From positions 12,121,427-12,185,426 of the forward strand of contig NW_024881296.1 of the NCBI RefSeq assembly GCF_018691265.1: a DNA stretch of 64,000 bases, written 5' to 3'. Position numbers and translations under genes: made by a program. The notes beneath the pieces were generated by a model that saw nothing but the letters and a program-made list of their open reading frames with translations, was not told the DNA's origin and did not search any database. The DNA is from Tyto alba. Lineage: Eukaryota; Chordata; Aves; Strigiformes; Tytonidae. Shown here in pieces: positions 1 to 10,962 of the stretch (position 1 is the first letter of the stretch; each line of letters opens with the position of its first letter).

Positions 1-852
1 CAGTGGGCTGTCTGCTGGGACTAGCATTTGGGCTCCAGAGAGAATTTGCTGGCTGCTGCCTTTGAAGCTGCAGCAGCAAGCATCAGCTCGTGTTTCCATT
101 TTAGGCATACATGCAATGTACATCTTTGCTTACTGGACACTCTGGGATGCAATCCAGCCTCAGGAATTCTTGGCTTCCCTCTGGGTTTTGATGACTTTGA
201 TGGTGGTGGTGCACTGAAGGGGTCCACGGTAGTCATCTCCTGACTCACTGCCAGCAGGATGGAGACTCATACGGAGACCTGAAGAACAGAATTTTTATTC
301 CAGAAGACACACCCTGCAAGGTGGGTGCTGCGCTGCCCACACACACAGAGCTGCCCCCACCCAGTGCTGCCACTGGAGACGTGGCTGCAGGGCTAGGCAT
401 AGCGAGGACACTAGACAGGTGCAGGCTGCCCCATGCATGGCTCCACCGCCCAGATCCATGCTTTTTGGCAGGGCGGGGAGGTTGAGCCAACTCCTTGTAC
501 TTCCCCCATCCTACCCCCTCAAGTGCCTGGCTCCCCGGGTGCTAACCAAACACCCCAGATCACTGGACAAGGCCTCAGTTCAGCCAGGTACTTCAGCATC
601 AGCTTTAAGCAAGAGATTCAAAGTTTGTCAGTATTTAGGGAAGTACTTCAGGGGACTGCTTGCACAGCCAGTTCGTATTTAGCTTGAACATGGCTATCAG
701 AGCCCGACTGCTATAAAAGTACCTTTATGATATGCAGGTTTAATTATTTCTTTAAAAACAAAAATCCCTTCACAGAAAAAGAAATGCCAAAGCCTTTTCA
801 AAGCTCGTTAATGCAGTGAATAAGAAGCCAGAGTTGATTTACATAACAGAGA

Positions 853-870
853 TATACATACGTATGTATA
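853..870. repeat. 18-bp perfect palindrome
   Basis: TATACATACGTATGTATA reads the same on both strands. It lies in an AT-rich stretch between two quiet regions. It could be a decayed TA/CA-type microsatellite or a homodimer binding site. The sequence alone does not decide. Confidence 0.85.
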
Positions 871-1081
871 CGTGCATGAAAAGCATTTGCAGAGCATTCT
901 AAAAATAGGAGACATTTCAGAGGTTTTTGGGCAAGTAAATCTTTACATGCTTTTCTGTTTTATTGCTTCCCTCCAAATTAGGAGTTTAAATGAAAATCCA
1001 GTCCTCCTGTTTTGTACAATCTGCAAGCCAGTGAACCACAGACTTTCCTACAAACACCTCTCTCTCACTCCTCCATTGCAG

Positions 1082-1117
1082 GAGCAACCAAGAACACCCA
1101 GTGCTACAGGGATGAAG
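1082..1117 (+). other. Candidate 36-base exon
   Basis: A strong acceptor precedes it (a long CT-rich tract ending in CCATTGCAG) and a weaker donor AAG|GTCAGT follows. Two of three frames are open: one reads EQPRTPSATGMK and another ATKNTQCYRDE, while the third meets a stop. The length is a multiple of three. I do not recognise either peptide. Random splice-like pairs are common in introns, so this is only a candidate. Confidence 0.2.
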
Positions 1118-1340
1118 GTCAGTAAAGGAGAGATGGTTTTGTCTCTAGTCTTGCAGTTCTCCTAAAATGAAATTCATCCCTTAATTTGGAGGGCAATTTT
1201 CCTCTGAGGACAGTAGGAAAACAGTAGTAGTTCCCTGCGAAACACTCACGATTTTAACGTGTCGGTGTTTGGAGGTTTGAGGTATCTAAGCAGAAAAGGG
1301 AGGAGGTTGAGCTCTTGTGAACTGTGTGCTCCAAATACCT

Positions 1341-1450
1341 GAAACTATGCTTAATCTAAAGCTTAGGCGTAGCTTTACCAACTTGGGTGGAGTGGCTTTC
1401 ATACTTCACGCTAAGCGTATGCTTAACTGCTCCTCTGGGTCGGGGCCCCA
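1341..1450. mobile_element. Decayed MITE-like interspersed repeat
   Basis: The segment has ATGCTTAATCTAAAGCTTA near its left and GCGTATGCTTAACTGC close to a GGGTCGGGGCCCC end on the right. Elements with internal GTGCTTAA-type motifs and a GGATCGGGGCC terminus are familiar short non-autonomous repeats in bird, crocodilian and turtle DNA. The family assignment is from memory, and I give no family name. Confidence 0.4.
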
Positions 1451-1935
1451 ATTAGCACACCAAGATCTAATTATATTCACAGTTACAGCTGCATAAGACT
1501 GTATTAAGCAAATCGCTTTGCACCAGTAAAAAAAATTAGATTATGATTTGGCTCAGGATAGAAAGGGAGAGCACGACACAGAAAAAGGTATCTTGTTGCA
1601 GGGTGCCGCTGCCTCTGTTACATTATGTTTGTTCCCTGACAACTCTCTGTCCTCTTAAAACATCTCTGCTCCAACCTCCTCACTCAGACCAGTCTTTCTA
1701 ATTCCTTCTGCAAAACAGCCTCTCAGCAGAAAGTGTTTGCATGCCAGTAAGGTCCTGCCATGCCTAAGGATCCCCCAATTTCTAAATCAAAGCCCATTAG
1801 CTAAAATCTACACAAAGCCATAGGTAAAATGCATTGTCCGTGAGTTAAACTTGTGCCTGTGCTCATGAGTAAACCACACGTTGGTGAGATTGTCATCTCT
1901 ATTTCTTCATCTTTCCCTTCTCCATCAAGCCATTT

Positions 1936-2040
1936 AGACCCTGATCCTTGTGCTTCAGGCACCAGCTAACAATAGTCATAAGGAAAGCCCATGGACTTCA
2001 GCTTAGCTTAGGTGTGTTCTCATGGTTCCTGCTCAGGGAA
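1936..2040. mobile_element. Possible second relic of the same MITE-like family
   Basis: GACCCTGATCCTTGTGCTT, then GCCCATGGACTTCAGCTTAG, resembles the other end and middle of the same bird/reptile element (CCTGATCC terminus, CCCATTGACTTCA-like core). It is heavily decayed. The copy B counterpart is near 44299-44402. Confidence 0.3.
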
Positions 2041-2059
2041 GCACCCCTTTTAGATGGAA

Positions 2060-2092
2060 TACACTAAATTATACAGAATTACACTAAATTAT
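2060..2092 (+). repeat. Short direct repeat, 13-mer with a 20-base period
   Basis: TACACTAAATTAT occurs at 2060-2072 and again at 2080-2092. The same pair is at 44423-44435 and 44443-44455 in copy B. Confidence 0.8.
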
Positions 2093-2874
2093 CCACTTAC
2101 AGTTAAATATGTGCTTTGGTGTTTTCCTGAACAAAGTGAACTTAAACACGAACTCAAGATTAAATCTGAGCACCTTCCCCACCCAAGGTGCAACCAGCAT
2201 GGAAGATCAGCCCTTAAACTGTGTGCGACCTGGTACGAGCAGCTGCCTTCTGCATGTTGGCTTCAAAACAGTTCACACGCTGCTGGAGCTGCGAACATCA
2301 GCTAATGCTAATGCGTCTGGCGTGCCTGCCATTTGCACCTGTAAAAATCAGGGGTAAGTCCAGCAGAGACGAGTAGGGGGAAGCGAGAGGCCGGCCAGTT
2401 CAGTGCTCCCAGCTTTCCCGCTTGCTGGGAGACACGGCGGGACGGGAAGATCCCCTCGGCAAACTGCGAGGCCACGAGGTTTGGCCAAGAGCCCCAGAAG
2501 GCTTTGGGTTGGCTTTGGCCAAGCATCCAGAAGCTGATACGTGTGATGCAATGTCGAACAGATCCCGGCGGCTCCCACCGCGGCTGAGAGGGGATGGATG
2601 CACAAGTCAAAGCCAGCGTGTGGTTTACCTCTCTGGTTTTTAAAAATACAATTTCGTCTGCATACAAGGAAAGTAGGAAAAGGCAGCACAGACGGAGGCA
2701 CACTGAGATTAACAAAGCACAGCTCTTGTTTGAAGCACTAGCAGGAGCCCAGCACCACTCAGGACAAGGCACTGGGGTCAGTCCTGTCTGCCTGTCCCCC
2801 CTCAGGGAGGACAAGGAGCTTTAAATTTTATTAAATGTGGTTATTTTTTCTGCTAGTGGCTTGCATTTTTTCCC

Positions 2875-2897
2875 TTTTTTTTTTTTTTTTTTTTTGC
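2875..2897 (+). repeat. T23 homopolymer
   Basis: Twenty-three T in a row. Copy B has twenty at 45238-45257. It could be the tail of an old minus-strand retroposon, but no element body is recognisable. Confidence 0.9.
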
Positions 2898-3500
2898 AAT
2901 TGGCAGTAGTGGTTGTGCTATGCAATGTAAGCCAGAGGGTTTGTAGAATTACTGGTAGGACAGCGTCAATGTGGCAAGCCAAAAGTTTGAAGAAAAATTC
3001 ATGCATGCAGGCTCCTAAATATGGATCTACATGGTTATTTTCAGCCAGAGTCTTGCACATCCATAGTTCTGGGTTAGAAAACATAAGCCCCAGGTGAAAT
3101 GCATTTGGAGGCTCTCTTCCATCTGATGTGAAGGAAGACCCCTGTCACAAAATCATCTGTATGACCTACTTGCTTCTCCCTGCTAAGGAATTGTCCAGGA
3201 CTCATGTAACAACTTCAAACTCAGGCACATTCCTCGAGCTGTGTGAGGAAGCTTGCACATTGCCTGACCACATTATATCTGCCTCTAGGCAGTGTTATCA
3301 CTCCTTCCCTTCCATATGCTTAAGCAGAATTTTTACAAAAATAAATGAAATACATATGTACATTATGCAAAGAGTGTTCTTGAGCCGTGCTATATTTGGT
3401 TTTGCATGATACGTATCCAGCGTGTAGACCATTGGCACTCGGTTTTTAACTGTTAGAGATAAGCAGAGTCACAGTAAGCTACAAAAGAGTGTAAAATATG

Positions 3501-3568
3501 CAGGGCCTGATTCTCCGGCTCGCGGAGGCCCCTTTACATCACGCTGGCACCGCGCTGGCGTCTAAAAG
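3501..3568. mobile_element. Possible relic of a reptile/bird interspersed repeat
   Basis: It begins GGGCCTGATTCTCCGGCTCG and runs on to a CCTTTACATCACGCTGGCACC stretch. A GGGCCTGATTCTCC terminus followed by TTACACCAGTGTAA-like sequence is typical of a common short repeat in turtles, crocodilians and birds. The match is partial. The copy B counterpart is 45863-45930. Confidence 0.35.
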
Positions 3569-4421
3569 CAAGCACACATGTGACTGGAATCCACTTTCAG
3601 GCCCTTTTATCCTGCCAAAAGAGCTTAAAGTTGCCTGAATTCAAATGAGACTCGGATGCTCGTAGTACCAGCCGGTAGCCATCATTAAAAGCTTTGTTAA
3701 TACTGCTGCCCCTCTGCCCCCCAGCACCGGGGCGGACGGCAGCGGTCGCCCCTGGGCACGGGGAGCCGACGGACAGAGGCTTGGGAAGCACCGTCCCAGT
3801 CCCCGTCCTCAGGCAGACGGGGCTTGGACGGAGCCGGGCACGGGTGGGCTGGTGCCAGTGGGTGCCACGGCGGGCAGGGGGACACAGGGACAGGCGAACG
3901 GGGGGCGAGTGGGCAGCCGGGTAGGGAGGAGCACGTGGGGCCGAGCGCCTCGCTTCTCCCAGCTGGTTCCCTGCCCAAACTGGGATCTGCACCGCCCGTG
4001 TCTCCCTTTTCACGCCTGGTTTTCCTCCCTACAAAGAGCCGACGCAGAACAAGCTGTATGTACAAGCACAGGTACACCCGCCCTCGGTTTTAATCATTCA
4101 GCGCCAGCCAAAGAGGGAGGGACAGGAGCACCCTGCCGCCTTCCCGCTTCCCCTCCGGCGGCTGCCTCCACCTCGGCCCAGGTTGCATCCAGCCACCCTC
4201 CGTGCAGGCTCTGGCTCCGCGTGCCTCGCCCCAGGGCCCAGACGCAGCCGCTTCTGCAGCCAGGAGGGAAACCAGAGCTGCTGGCTCGTGACTGGCGCAC
4301 AGATCACCAGTTCATGACTCTCTCCCGTGAAAAAAAAAAAGTTCGCTTGCATTTAAAGCGCTGGGGGAAAGGATTTTTATTTTTTTTTTTCTTTTCCAAT
4401 CCCCAAAGTCACATGGCCAGA

Positions 4422-4532
4422 CTATTTTAAACATTCCTGGCTATTCCCCCATGCACCAGCTCCTTTGGCTGGCACTGGGGTATTCTCGAAGCTCGGGTAG
4501 GAGAGTAAACTCTGCATGTATAATTTATCCAT
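4422..4532 (-). CDS. Candidate 36-codon small ORF with a strong start context
   Basis: On the minus strand the start is ACAATGG (A at -3, G at +4), which fits the vertebrate initiation consensus. Twenty bases upstream is a strong splice acceptor: a CTCTTTCTTATCCCCTCC tract ending in CAG at about 4553. The peptide begins MDKLYMQSLLSYPSFENTPV and ends in QECLK before a TAG. Its composition is unlike the low-complexity frames around it. I do not recognise it. No good donor is seen inside, so if real it would be a terminal exon or an upstream/small ORF. An in-frame extension to 4610 exists. The same frame is unchanged in copy B. Confidence 0.2.
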   Translation of the reverse strand: MDKLYMQSLLSYPSFENTPVPAKGAGAWGNSQECLK

Positions 4533-5100
4533 TGTAAAGGATGCAAAATCTACTGGGAACAGGAGGGGATAAGAAAGAGCGAAGACACTTGTGGATGCCA
4601 AGAATTCCAAGTGCCAGACCTTGCTAGCGCTCTTCCAAAATGGAGGGTCCTACACGGCTCCCGTTTAGCTAGAGCTGAGCCTAGCCTTGCCTGCTGTGTT
4701 GAGATTTGGCAGGCTGCAGCTCGCCATTGTTGCGAGCTCTCATCCAGGCGGCTGTGCCAAGCCTCCCCTCCGGCTGCAGCCCTTCCAGCGCTGCGCGCTA
4801 ATCCCCCAGTATCTGCCTCTCCCAGATCCGGCGGGGCCACCCTTCGGAGCCGGGGAGGGAGAGGGGAGAGAGTCCTCTCCGCAGAGACCCCTCTCCCAAC
4901 AAGCTTCGTGGAGCCCTGTTTGTTCACCGTAACAAATCGCCGCTATCTACATAGCAGAAACATGACAAATAAGCGGGGAGAAACATGGAATTTTCTTCCT
5001 AATCCTCCCTATCGGACTAACCTAAGGGGCCTTTCCAAAACGGGCAGCGATGCTCAACGCCCTGAGCGCTGTCCCGCAGGCAGCGGGGGACCTGGGGAGG

Positions 5101-5185
5101 GGTCCCGCTGGCTCGGGCAGGGCTTTGCTCTCCCCACGCACCAGAGGAGGGTCCCGCTGGCTCTGGCAAGGCTCCACGCACCCCA
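5101..5185 (+). repeat. Local direct duplication, 49-base period
   Basis: GGTCCCGCTGGCTCGGGCAG at 5101 recurs as GGTCCCGCTGGCTCTGGCA at 5150, each followed by a CCACGCACC stretch (5134 and 5174). The second unit is shortened and diverged. Copy B has it at 47461-47545. Confidence 0.75.
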
Positions 5186-5650
5186 CACATCACAGCAGGG
5201 CGGCTCAGCACCGGCTCTCTCACTGGGGAAAACACGGGGGTCACACGGTGAGGCCGAAATTCTCATGGGATTTTTAAAGTTTGCAGTTTTTCCCCCCGAT
5301 TAGCCTGTCTGCCTGGTGAAAGCTCGTAGGAGACGTAGGTCACTCGCTCTGCCCAGCCACCCCTCGAAGCAGCGCCGCGGACGCAGCCAGGGAGGGGTGA
5401 TGGTCCCAGCATCACCGGCAAGACCAGGTCAGCAGCGCGGCACTGCTGGGCAGCCCCCCCAGTGCTTTAGCCCCTCTCCCCTGGAGCATCCACCCACAGG
5501 GCCAGCACAGGAGCCGACTGCCCCTTCTTCTTGGCAGGGGCACTCAGGGCCCTCAAAGCCCCCACGCAGGGCAGGAGCTAGGGAGGTACCCTCCAGGTAC
5601 CCACAGAGGGGCCGCCCGGCAGTCCCCAGCCGATGGCTGAGGTTGGCCCT

Positions 5651-8600
5651 CCAAGGGGCCCACCCTTGGTAGGCATGGGGGGTCCAACGCCACAGTTGTG
5701 CAATTGCTGTAATTAGGTATGTGGGTTTTCTTTTTTAACCCCATTCAACACTGGGGTTGAACCGGATTTTGCAAGATGCGAATTTTGCAAAAGCAAGAAT
5801 TAAGTTCTGGATGCTGTCTCTGCACCCTGGCTGCCATCTCAAAGAAATCCCTGGGGAGGGGATGCAACAACCAAGCTGGCTCCCAGCTGCGTCCCAACTC
5901 CATCCAGAAGCAAAACTGGGTCCAAGGCACTCAGCCATCCCTCCCAGCCCTCTGCTCATTCCTGCAATGGGGCCCTGAGCCTGGCGCTCTTTGCAAGCCA
6001 CAACAGGGTCTTGCCTGTGGCACGGGACAGCACAGGCTTGCCAGTGCCCCAACGCAGAGAGGCAAAGGGCCAGCCACGGGTGCCACGCTGTTGCAGTGGT
6101 TCCAACCCTGTGGGGGGGCAAACTACGTCTGGCTGCATCAGAGCAGCTTCAGGACCCCACGGAGGTGCCCTCTCTGCACCATTGAAGCCCTTGAGCTCAA
6201 GCGGGATGGAATCTGCCCATGTGAGTGATTTTCAGAGAAAAACCCTCCTTTTGCAAGGCACGTTGTGCCAACCTGCATCTGTGGATGCTTGAAATGGTAA
6301 GACTGAACTGCAGCTCGTGCGATCGCAGGGGCTGGTGTTGGCTCCGGGCTGCTTCGAGACACTGCTGGCTTCCCTCCCGGAGGGGCAAGGGGGCAGCTCG
6401 CCCCCCCCCCATCCTAGCAGGGCTCCAAACTGCCTTTCCCATCCCATGTAATCACTGCCTCCCTTCAGCAAACTATCAGGGCCTCCCTCCAGCCTTGCTG
6501 CTCTTACCATGCCACTCGGAAAGCCTTTCCTCGAGTTTCTGCTGAGTCGCTTCAAAGGTTTTACCTCCACGTCCCCAGGTCACACTTACTGTGGGAGTCA
6601 GTATTTGTGGAGTGCACACCTCTGTCCTGCTACCGGGGAGGCCAGGCAAGGCAAGGTGAGGCAGAGCGAGGCAAGCAAATGATGCTTTCTTGTCTTATGC
6701 CACTTTGATAATCAGAAGCAAAGCTATGAAATAAGCAGAGCCGCACCTCTGATGCTAAACTCTTCAGTAACTTATTTTAGTCCAGCTTCCAGCAGGACAG
6801 AAAAAGGGGCCTAGCGATTGACAAAGAAAGCCTTATCCATAAAGATAAACAAACAGAAGCAATCTGAATGTACCAAACAGCACTCTTGAAGGAAGGCGGT
6901 CTGTATCCCTCAGGGAGGGCAAAGCGCTATCGCTACACAGCCCAGCTGAACCCTTAATTGCAGGCTGTCAGGTACCCTACATCTCTGGACTTTCTGAGGT
7001 GCAGGGGGGTGGTGTGATGGGACTAGATAACATGCGAACATCACAGGCTGCGCAGAGCGACCAAAAGGTGATGTAAAAGTGCTCGGCTCAGCACCAGAAT
7101 ATTTCTGTGTATTCAGGCTGAGAGGCAGTAGTGTGCGGGATGTTAACAGAGCGAGCTAATCCTGCAGGAGATACGGTGGGTTCATGGCTAAGGCAAGCTA
7201 ATTTCGTCTAACGGTTAGGAGCCAACCAACCAAATGTAAGTTTCTTTGTAATTTCCATTAATAGCTTATGAGAAATCGAAAAGCTCCAACAGTGTCTTTA
7301 AAAAGAGAAGGAGTAACCAATAAAATTACAAGTGAGACCAGTCTAGAGAAATACACCTTTGCTTGCTGACTCGATGGAAGCCAGCTGAGCACCTTCCTGT
7401 GCAGAAAAAGGACAAGAAACATCATCTTGAGAGATTCTCCCAGATGTTGGCTAAAGTTGGGTCAGTAACGCGAACTGCTGAAATCCCTGTCATAATTGCT
7501 TATTATACAAGCTGCACTCCAGAAAAAAACCTGCACTGAGAGTCCCATTAATATAATGACTAACGGTAAAAACAGTTAATGCACACAGAGAGGGGAACTG
7601 CCCTCGAAGGGCAGCCTTTAAACAATGTGCTGCCCCGGTTTGGTGAGGGCAGCCTCACCTCATGCGGGGCCAGCTGGCCTAAGGGAAATTTGTCCCATTG
7701 CAGCAGGGTGTGGTGGGTTTTGTCCAGGAAAGATGGGGGGGAGAGGGACAGACAGCCCTCCAAAACAGGGAGCCCCCTCCAGCAGGTCTGTGCCAGCCTG
7801 GCTTGACAAAATACGCCGAGAGGGATGGGGGCAGGACTCGTCCTGGGCGGAGGGGTGAGTTTTTGAGGTAGCCCATCACAGGAGATAGGCCTGGAGACCT
7901 TGCGATCGCAGCAGCAGCTGCCAGGGAGGTCCTTGGCCAGAGCCATCACCACCAGCCAGGCTCTGCGCCGCGCCGGAGCCCTGCGAGCCAGAGCCGACGC
8001 GGGGCTGGAAAGCTGGGCATCCTCATCATTGTCATCTTCTTGGGATGCAAATATAGTGTATGCTCATGCCCAAATGCACAAGAGGAATATTTATTTACTG
8101 ATTGCAAAGCCTTTTTGTGTAATGTTTGACTGGCAGTTTATAATTTCCATTTAGTGACACACTGTTATTCAGATTGCCTGTGCTACTAATATGCTTTAAA
8201 AAAAAACCCATTAATTGCCTTTAACTATAACTTTGTATAATACTAAGCCATTATTTTTTATTTTACCAGCTCAATGCCGTTCCCTGCTTCTAGGCAATAT
8301 TCATTGCAACCCACTTCTCCTTATTCCACTGGTGCATGTGCATTCATGTAACACAAACACTGACACATCACGATCAGTGTGGAGATGCCAAAGGCTGGAA
8401 GGAAACCACAAAGCTCACCTCTCCTGTTGGCCATTCCTGAAGGCCTCCGGTGTGCGTGTCCAGTGTCCTGGGAAGACTCCACAGCGTCTCACCACTTACT
8501 AGTGGGTTTCCCACTCCATTTATATGTGTGTGCAAACAGACACACAAACTTTAGAAATATATACGCATAACTTCAGTTACTTTTATTCCCTTCTGATCAG

Positions 8601-8850
8601 GTTGGGCACAACCTCTCAAGCCTTTAAGTTTTAGGGATTGGAGCATTTAAGAAAACATCTTTCAGCAATAACAGCTAACATTTTTCCTGTTCTCTCTCCC
8701 ATTTCATTCAGCCCATAATGTCTAGCAACCTAAGCACCAAATGGGACTAACTAGTACTGGGTTTTAACTTTTATTTTTGCACCAAAAAAAAAAAATGAGG
8801 TCATGATCATTTTGTACCTAAGCAACCGCCAACTTTTATTTCCATGATTA
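5651..8850. other. Non-coding stretch with no clear feature
   Basis: Balanced to AT-rich DNA. A GGCAA/GGCAG-type purine cluster lies near 6640-6675, and an AT-rich block at 8040-8260 includes an octamer motif ATGCAAAT at 8045. Weak splice-like pairs occur (for example 6258-6296, flanked by TTTTGCAAG and GGTAAGA). The longest plus frame, 5776-6228, is not recognisable. The copy B counterpart is about 48011-51205. Confidence 0.5.
6338..6352 (+). other. Multi-base difference between the copies
   Basis: Copy A carries 15 bases (TTGGCTCCGGGCTGC) where copy B has 12 (GTCTGCTGGTGG at 48698-48709), with near-identical flanks. This is a clustered replacement, unlike the isolated substitutions elsewhere. 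Confidence 0.9.
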
Positions 8851-9496
8851 ATGTCTCCATCTCTCAAGATGGCATCTGATCCAGGACCCCTCCGGGGAAG
8901 GAGGGGAGTTTGGAGATGGCCTTTTCCGATGCCGAAGACCACCAGCCCCCACCACGGGCACGGCAGGAGAGGACCTCCCGCGATGGCTTCCCCCACGCTC
9001 GCGCTCAGCCTTGGCCATGCTGGGTCGGTTTGGCAGCGCCTGGGGGGGGGGCTGCTGCAAGTCACCTGGTTTGCAAGGCAGCGGCCGCCGTATCCAGCCC
9101 CGGGACCCTCTGTGCCCTCCCCGGCAGGGCAATCCAGCCCCAAGGATTTTGGCGGGAAGGGTCTGATGCCCTCCTCCCACTCCCCCGCCTCCGGCACGGC
9201 TGCCTCCCTCACCGTGCTCCAAGCGAGGGGGGAGACTCCTCTCCTCTTTCATCCCTTGGCCACCAATATCTGGGGGCGGCTGGGCAGCTGGCAGGCACTG
9301 CACCGACACCTGCGTGCTTGCCCGGGTAATATGGCCCAGACCCTTGATGCTGGCTACCCGCCACTTTGTGTGGCCCAGGCACTCGAGGGATCTGCTGTGC
9401 ATTTTGCTTTCCCTGCCTTGCCCTGCTTTATACCCAGGACAGTTGATGACAGCAGCAAAACTCTCCCTGACTTTGCAGGGAGCGGGGCTGGGCTCT

Positions 9497-9518
9497 GGGG
9501 TGGGGTGGGGCGGGGGGG
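9497..9518 (+). other. G-quadruplex motif
   Basis: Four G tracts with single-base loops: GGGG-T-GGGG-T-GGGG-C-GGGGGGG. This is a textbook stable intramolecular quadruplex pattern on the plus strand. Confidence 0.85.
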
Positions 9519-9845
9519 CGGCAGGGGTAGAAGCAAACCATAGCTCCTCTGAGTTAATTTTAGAGTATCTCACTAGCTGGAAACTGAGACCTAGATGATT
9601 TTCCTCCTCTTCAAAGTCTCCATCCGTGACAACAGCTTAGCAGGAAATGAAACAGCATTTGAGCAGGAGCGTGCTCTTGGAGAGTTGGTGGGAAAACTTT
9701 TTGTGACATGGCTGAAGGCATACGAGAACCGCTTCATCTGCTCTTCTCCACTTGCTGACCATCGCCCCAGCAGCTCCTCAGCAGCTCTGAGCGTGCTGCC
9801 CCAGGCCATCCAGCCTCTCTTCTGTGTGCCCTGCCACGCCAGATG

Positions 9846-9867
9846 AAAAAAAAAAAAAAAAAAAAAA
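9846..9867 (+). repeat. A22 homopolymer
   Basis: Twenty-two A in copy A. Copy B has twenty at 52197-52216. Confidence 0.9.
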
Positions 9868-10962
9868 GGCGAGGACTTGAAAGACCCGATCGAAAAAGAA
9901 ACTTTTAAAAAATAAATCTGAAGAAACGCCAGCCGGGGAAGGGGTTGACCTTGGTGAGCATGAGCCATTGCATACCCAGAGTGAGGCTTGACCTCTGGCG
10001 AGGGCGGCCAACTCCCCTGCACTTGGGGGTCCCCAACCCCACCGCCCAGCACGCACAGGGCTGCTCTCTCAGCACGTGGCTCCCAGGGTGGCCACCACCC
10101 GAACGTGCACCTCTCGCTTGGGCACACATCCAGGCGGCCACCAAGGGCCCTGCAGAGAAAGGAGGACGCTCCCAGAAAAGTGCAAGATGTGAATACCTAC
10201 GTGGGAGCCCGAGCAAGCAGACGCAGAGCATACTGGCAGTGTCGCCGTGGCCTTGCTTAACCCCGCTCGAAGCAAGGCTGGATGGTAATTAAAGGAACGC
10301 CGGGTGCCAGCAAAGCTGGCGATGTTGCTCCTGCCGCATCTGCATTAGTTCAGCGGCGGAAGGTTTCATAAAGAAAATGGCCTCGGCTGCTTCACTGCAT
10401 TTGCCGCAGCAGAGGGGTTCACCCATCGCTGCCGGGGCACAGCAAGGAGTCTGCAAGCACCAGGTCCCTGGGAAGGACAGCTGGGAGCAGACAGAGTGGC
10501 ATTGATGAAGCTGTTTCTCCCCTGAAGCGAACCCTCAAGCCCCTGACGCTTTTCCACAAATGTATTCATCACCCAAAAACCCGGCACCCTGCTGCTGCTT
10601 TTCCTTTGCAATCAAACGGCAGGAAAATTCCTCCTCCTACCACCCCTGCCCTGAATGGAAAACTCCCTTCCCCCATGCTCTCCGCTGTGCTTCCCCAATG
10701 ACCTCCAGTTTTTCCCTTTTCCTTAAATACTTGCCCCGGCTGTCTCACGTGGGCCAAAGGTGAGCCCACTGGCACCCACATCATTACACTCCCAGCTCAG
10801 TGCATCCTCCTCCTCATCGTCATGCAGAGCATAATTTTCACCTGTTATTGAAAATTCAATATTGGGAGCTTTTAATTCCAAAGATTTTGATTTTTCAATA
10901 AAAAAGTGAAAATGAATCTCGGCAGGATTGCAGCAGAAATGTTGCAGATGAGCTGGTCACGC

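Larger units (their letters stand above)
1..3500. other. Non-coding stretch, copy A left part
   Basis: Mixed-composition DNA with no recognisable gene. It holds an 18-bp palindrome, a candidate 36-base exon, a MITE-like relic, a 20-base-period direct repeat and a T23 run. The longest frame, 168 codons on the minus strand at 2308-2814, resembles no family I know and has no supporting splice or promoter context. The counterpart in copy B is 42364-45862. Confidence 0.6.
3525..5650. promoter_or_regulatory. GC-rich region, possible secondary CpG-island-like DNA
   Basis: Two GC-rich blocks (about 3525-4300 and 4600-5650) are separated by a balanced 300-base stretch. CpG is frequent but less dense than in the main island at 16-17.5 kb. 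Open frames occur on both strands (plus 4611-5303, 230 codons; minus 4550-4927, 125 codons), as expected by chance in GC-rich DNA. I recognise no protein. The counterpart in copy B is about 45890-48010. Confidence 0.4.
8860..10330. promoter_or_regulatory. GC-rich region with CpG clusters
   Basis: Two GC-rich blocks (about 8860-9540 and 9930-10330) flank a less GC-rich part with an A22 run at 9846-9867. Large overlapping frames occur on both strands, but the plus frames around 8851-9543 are rearranged in copy B by G-run length changes, which argues against coding. The counterpart is about 51210-52690. Confidence 0.35.

Noticed and set aside
2308..2814. 168-codon minus-strand frame (also at 44671-45177)
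   Set aside because: No recognisable domain, no supporting promoter or splice context, and overlapping frames on the plus strand. Its presence in both copies only reflects their recent common origin.
4611..5303. 230-codon plus-strand frame (also at 46971-47663)
   Set aside because: GC-rich, overlapped by a minus-strand frame, with no known motif. Two amino acid changes between copies show no sign of constraint.
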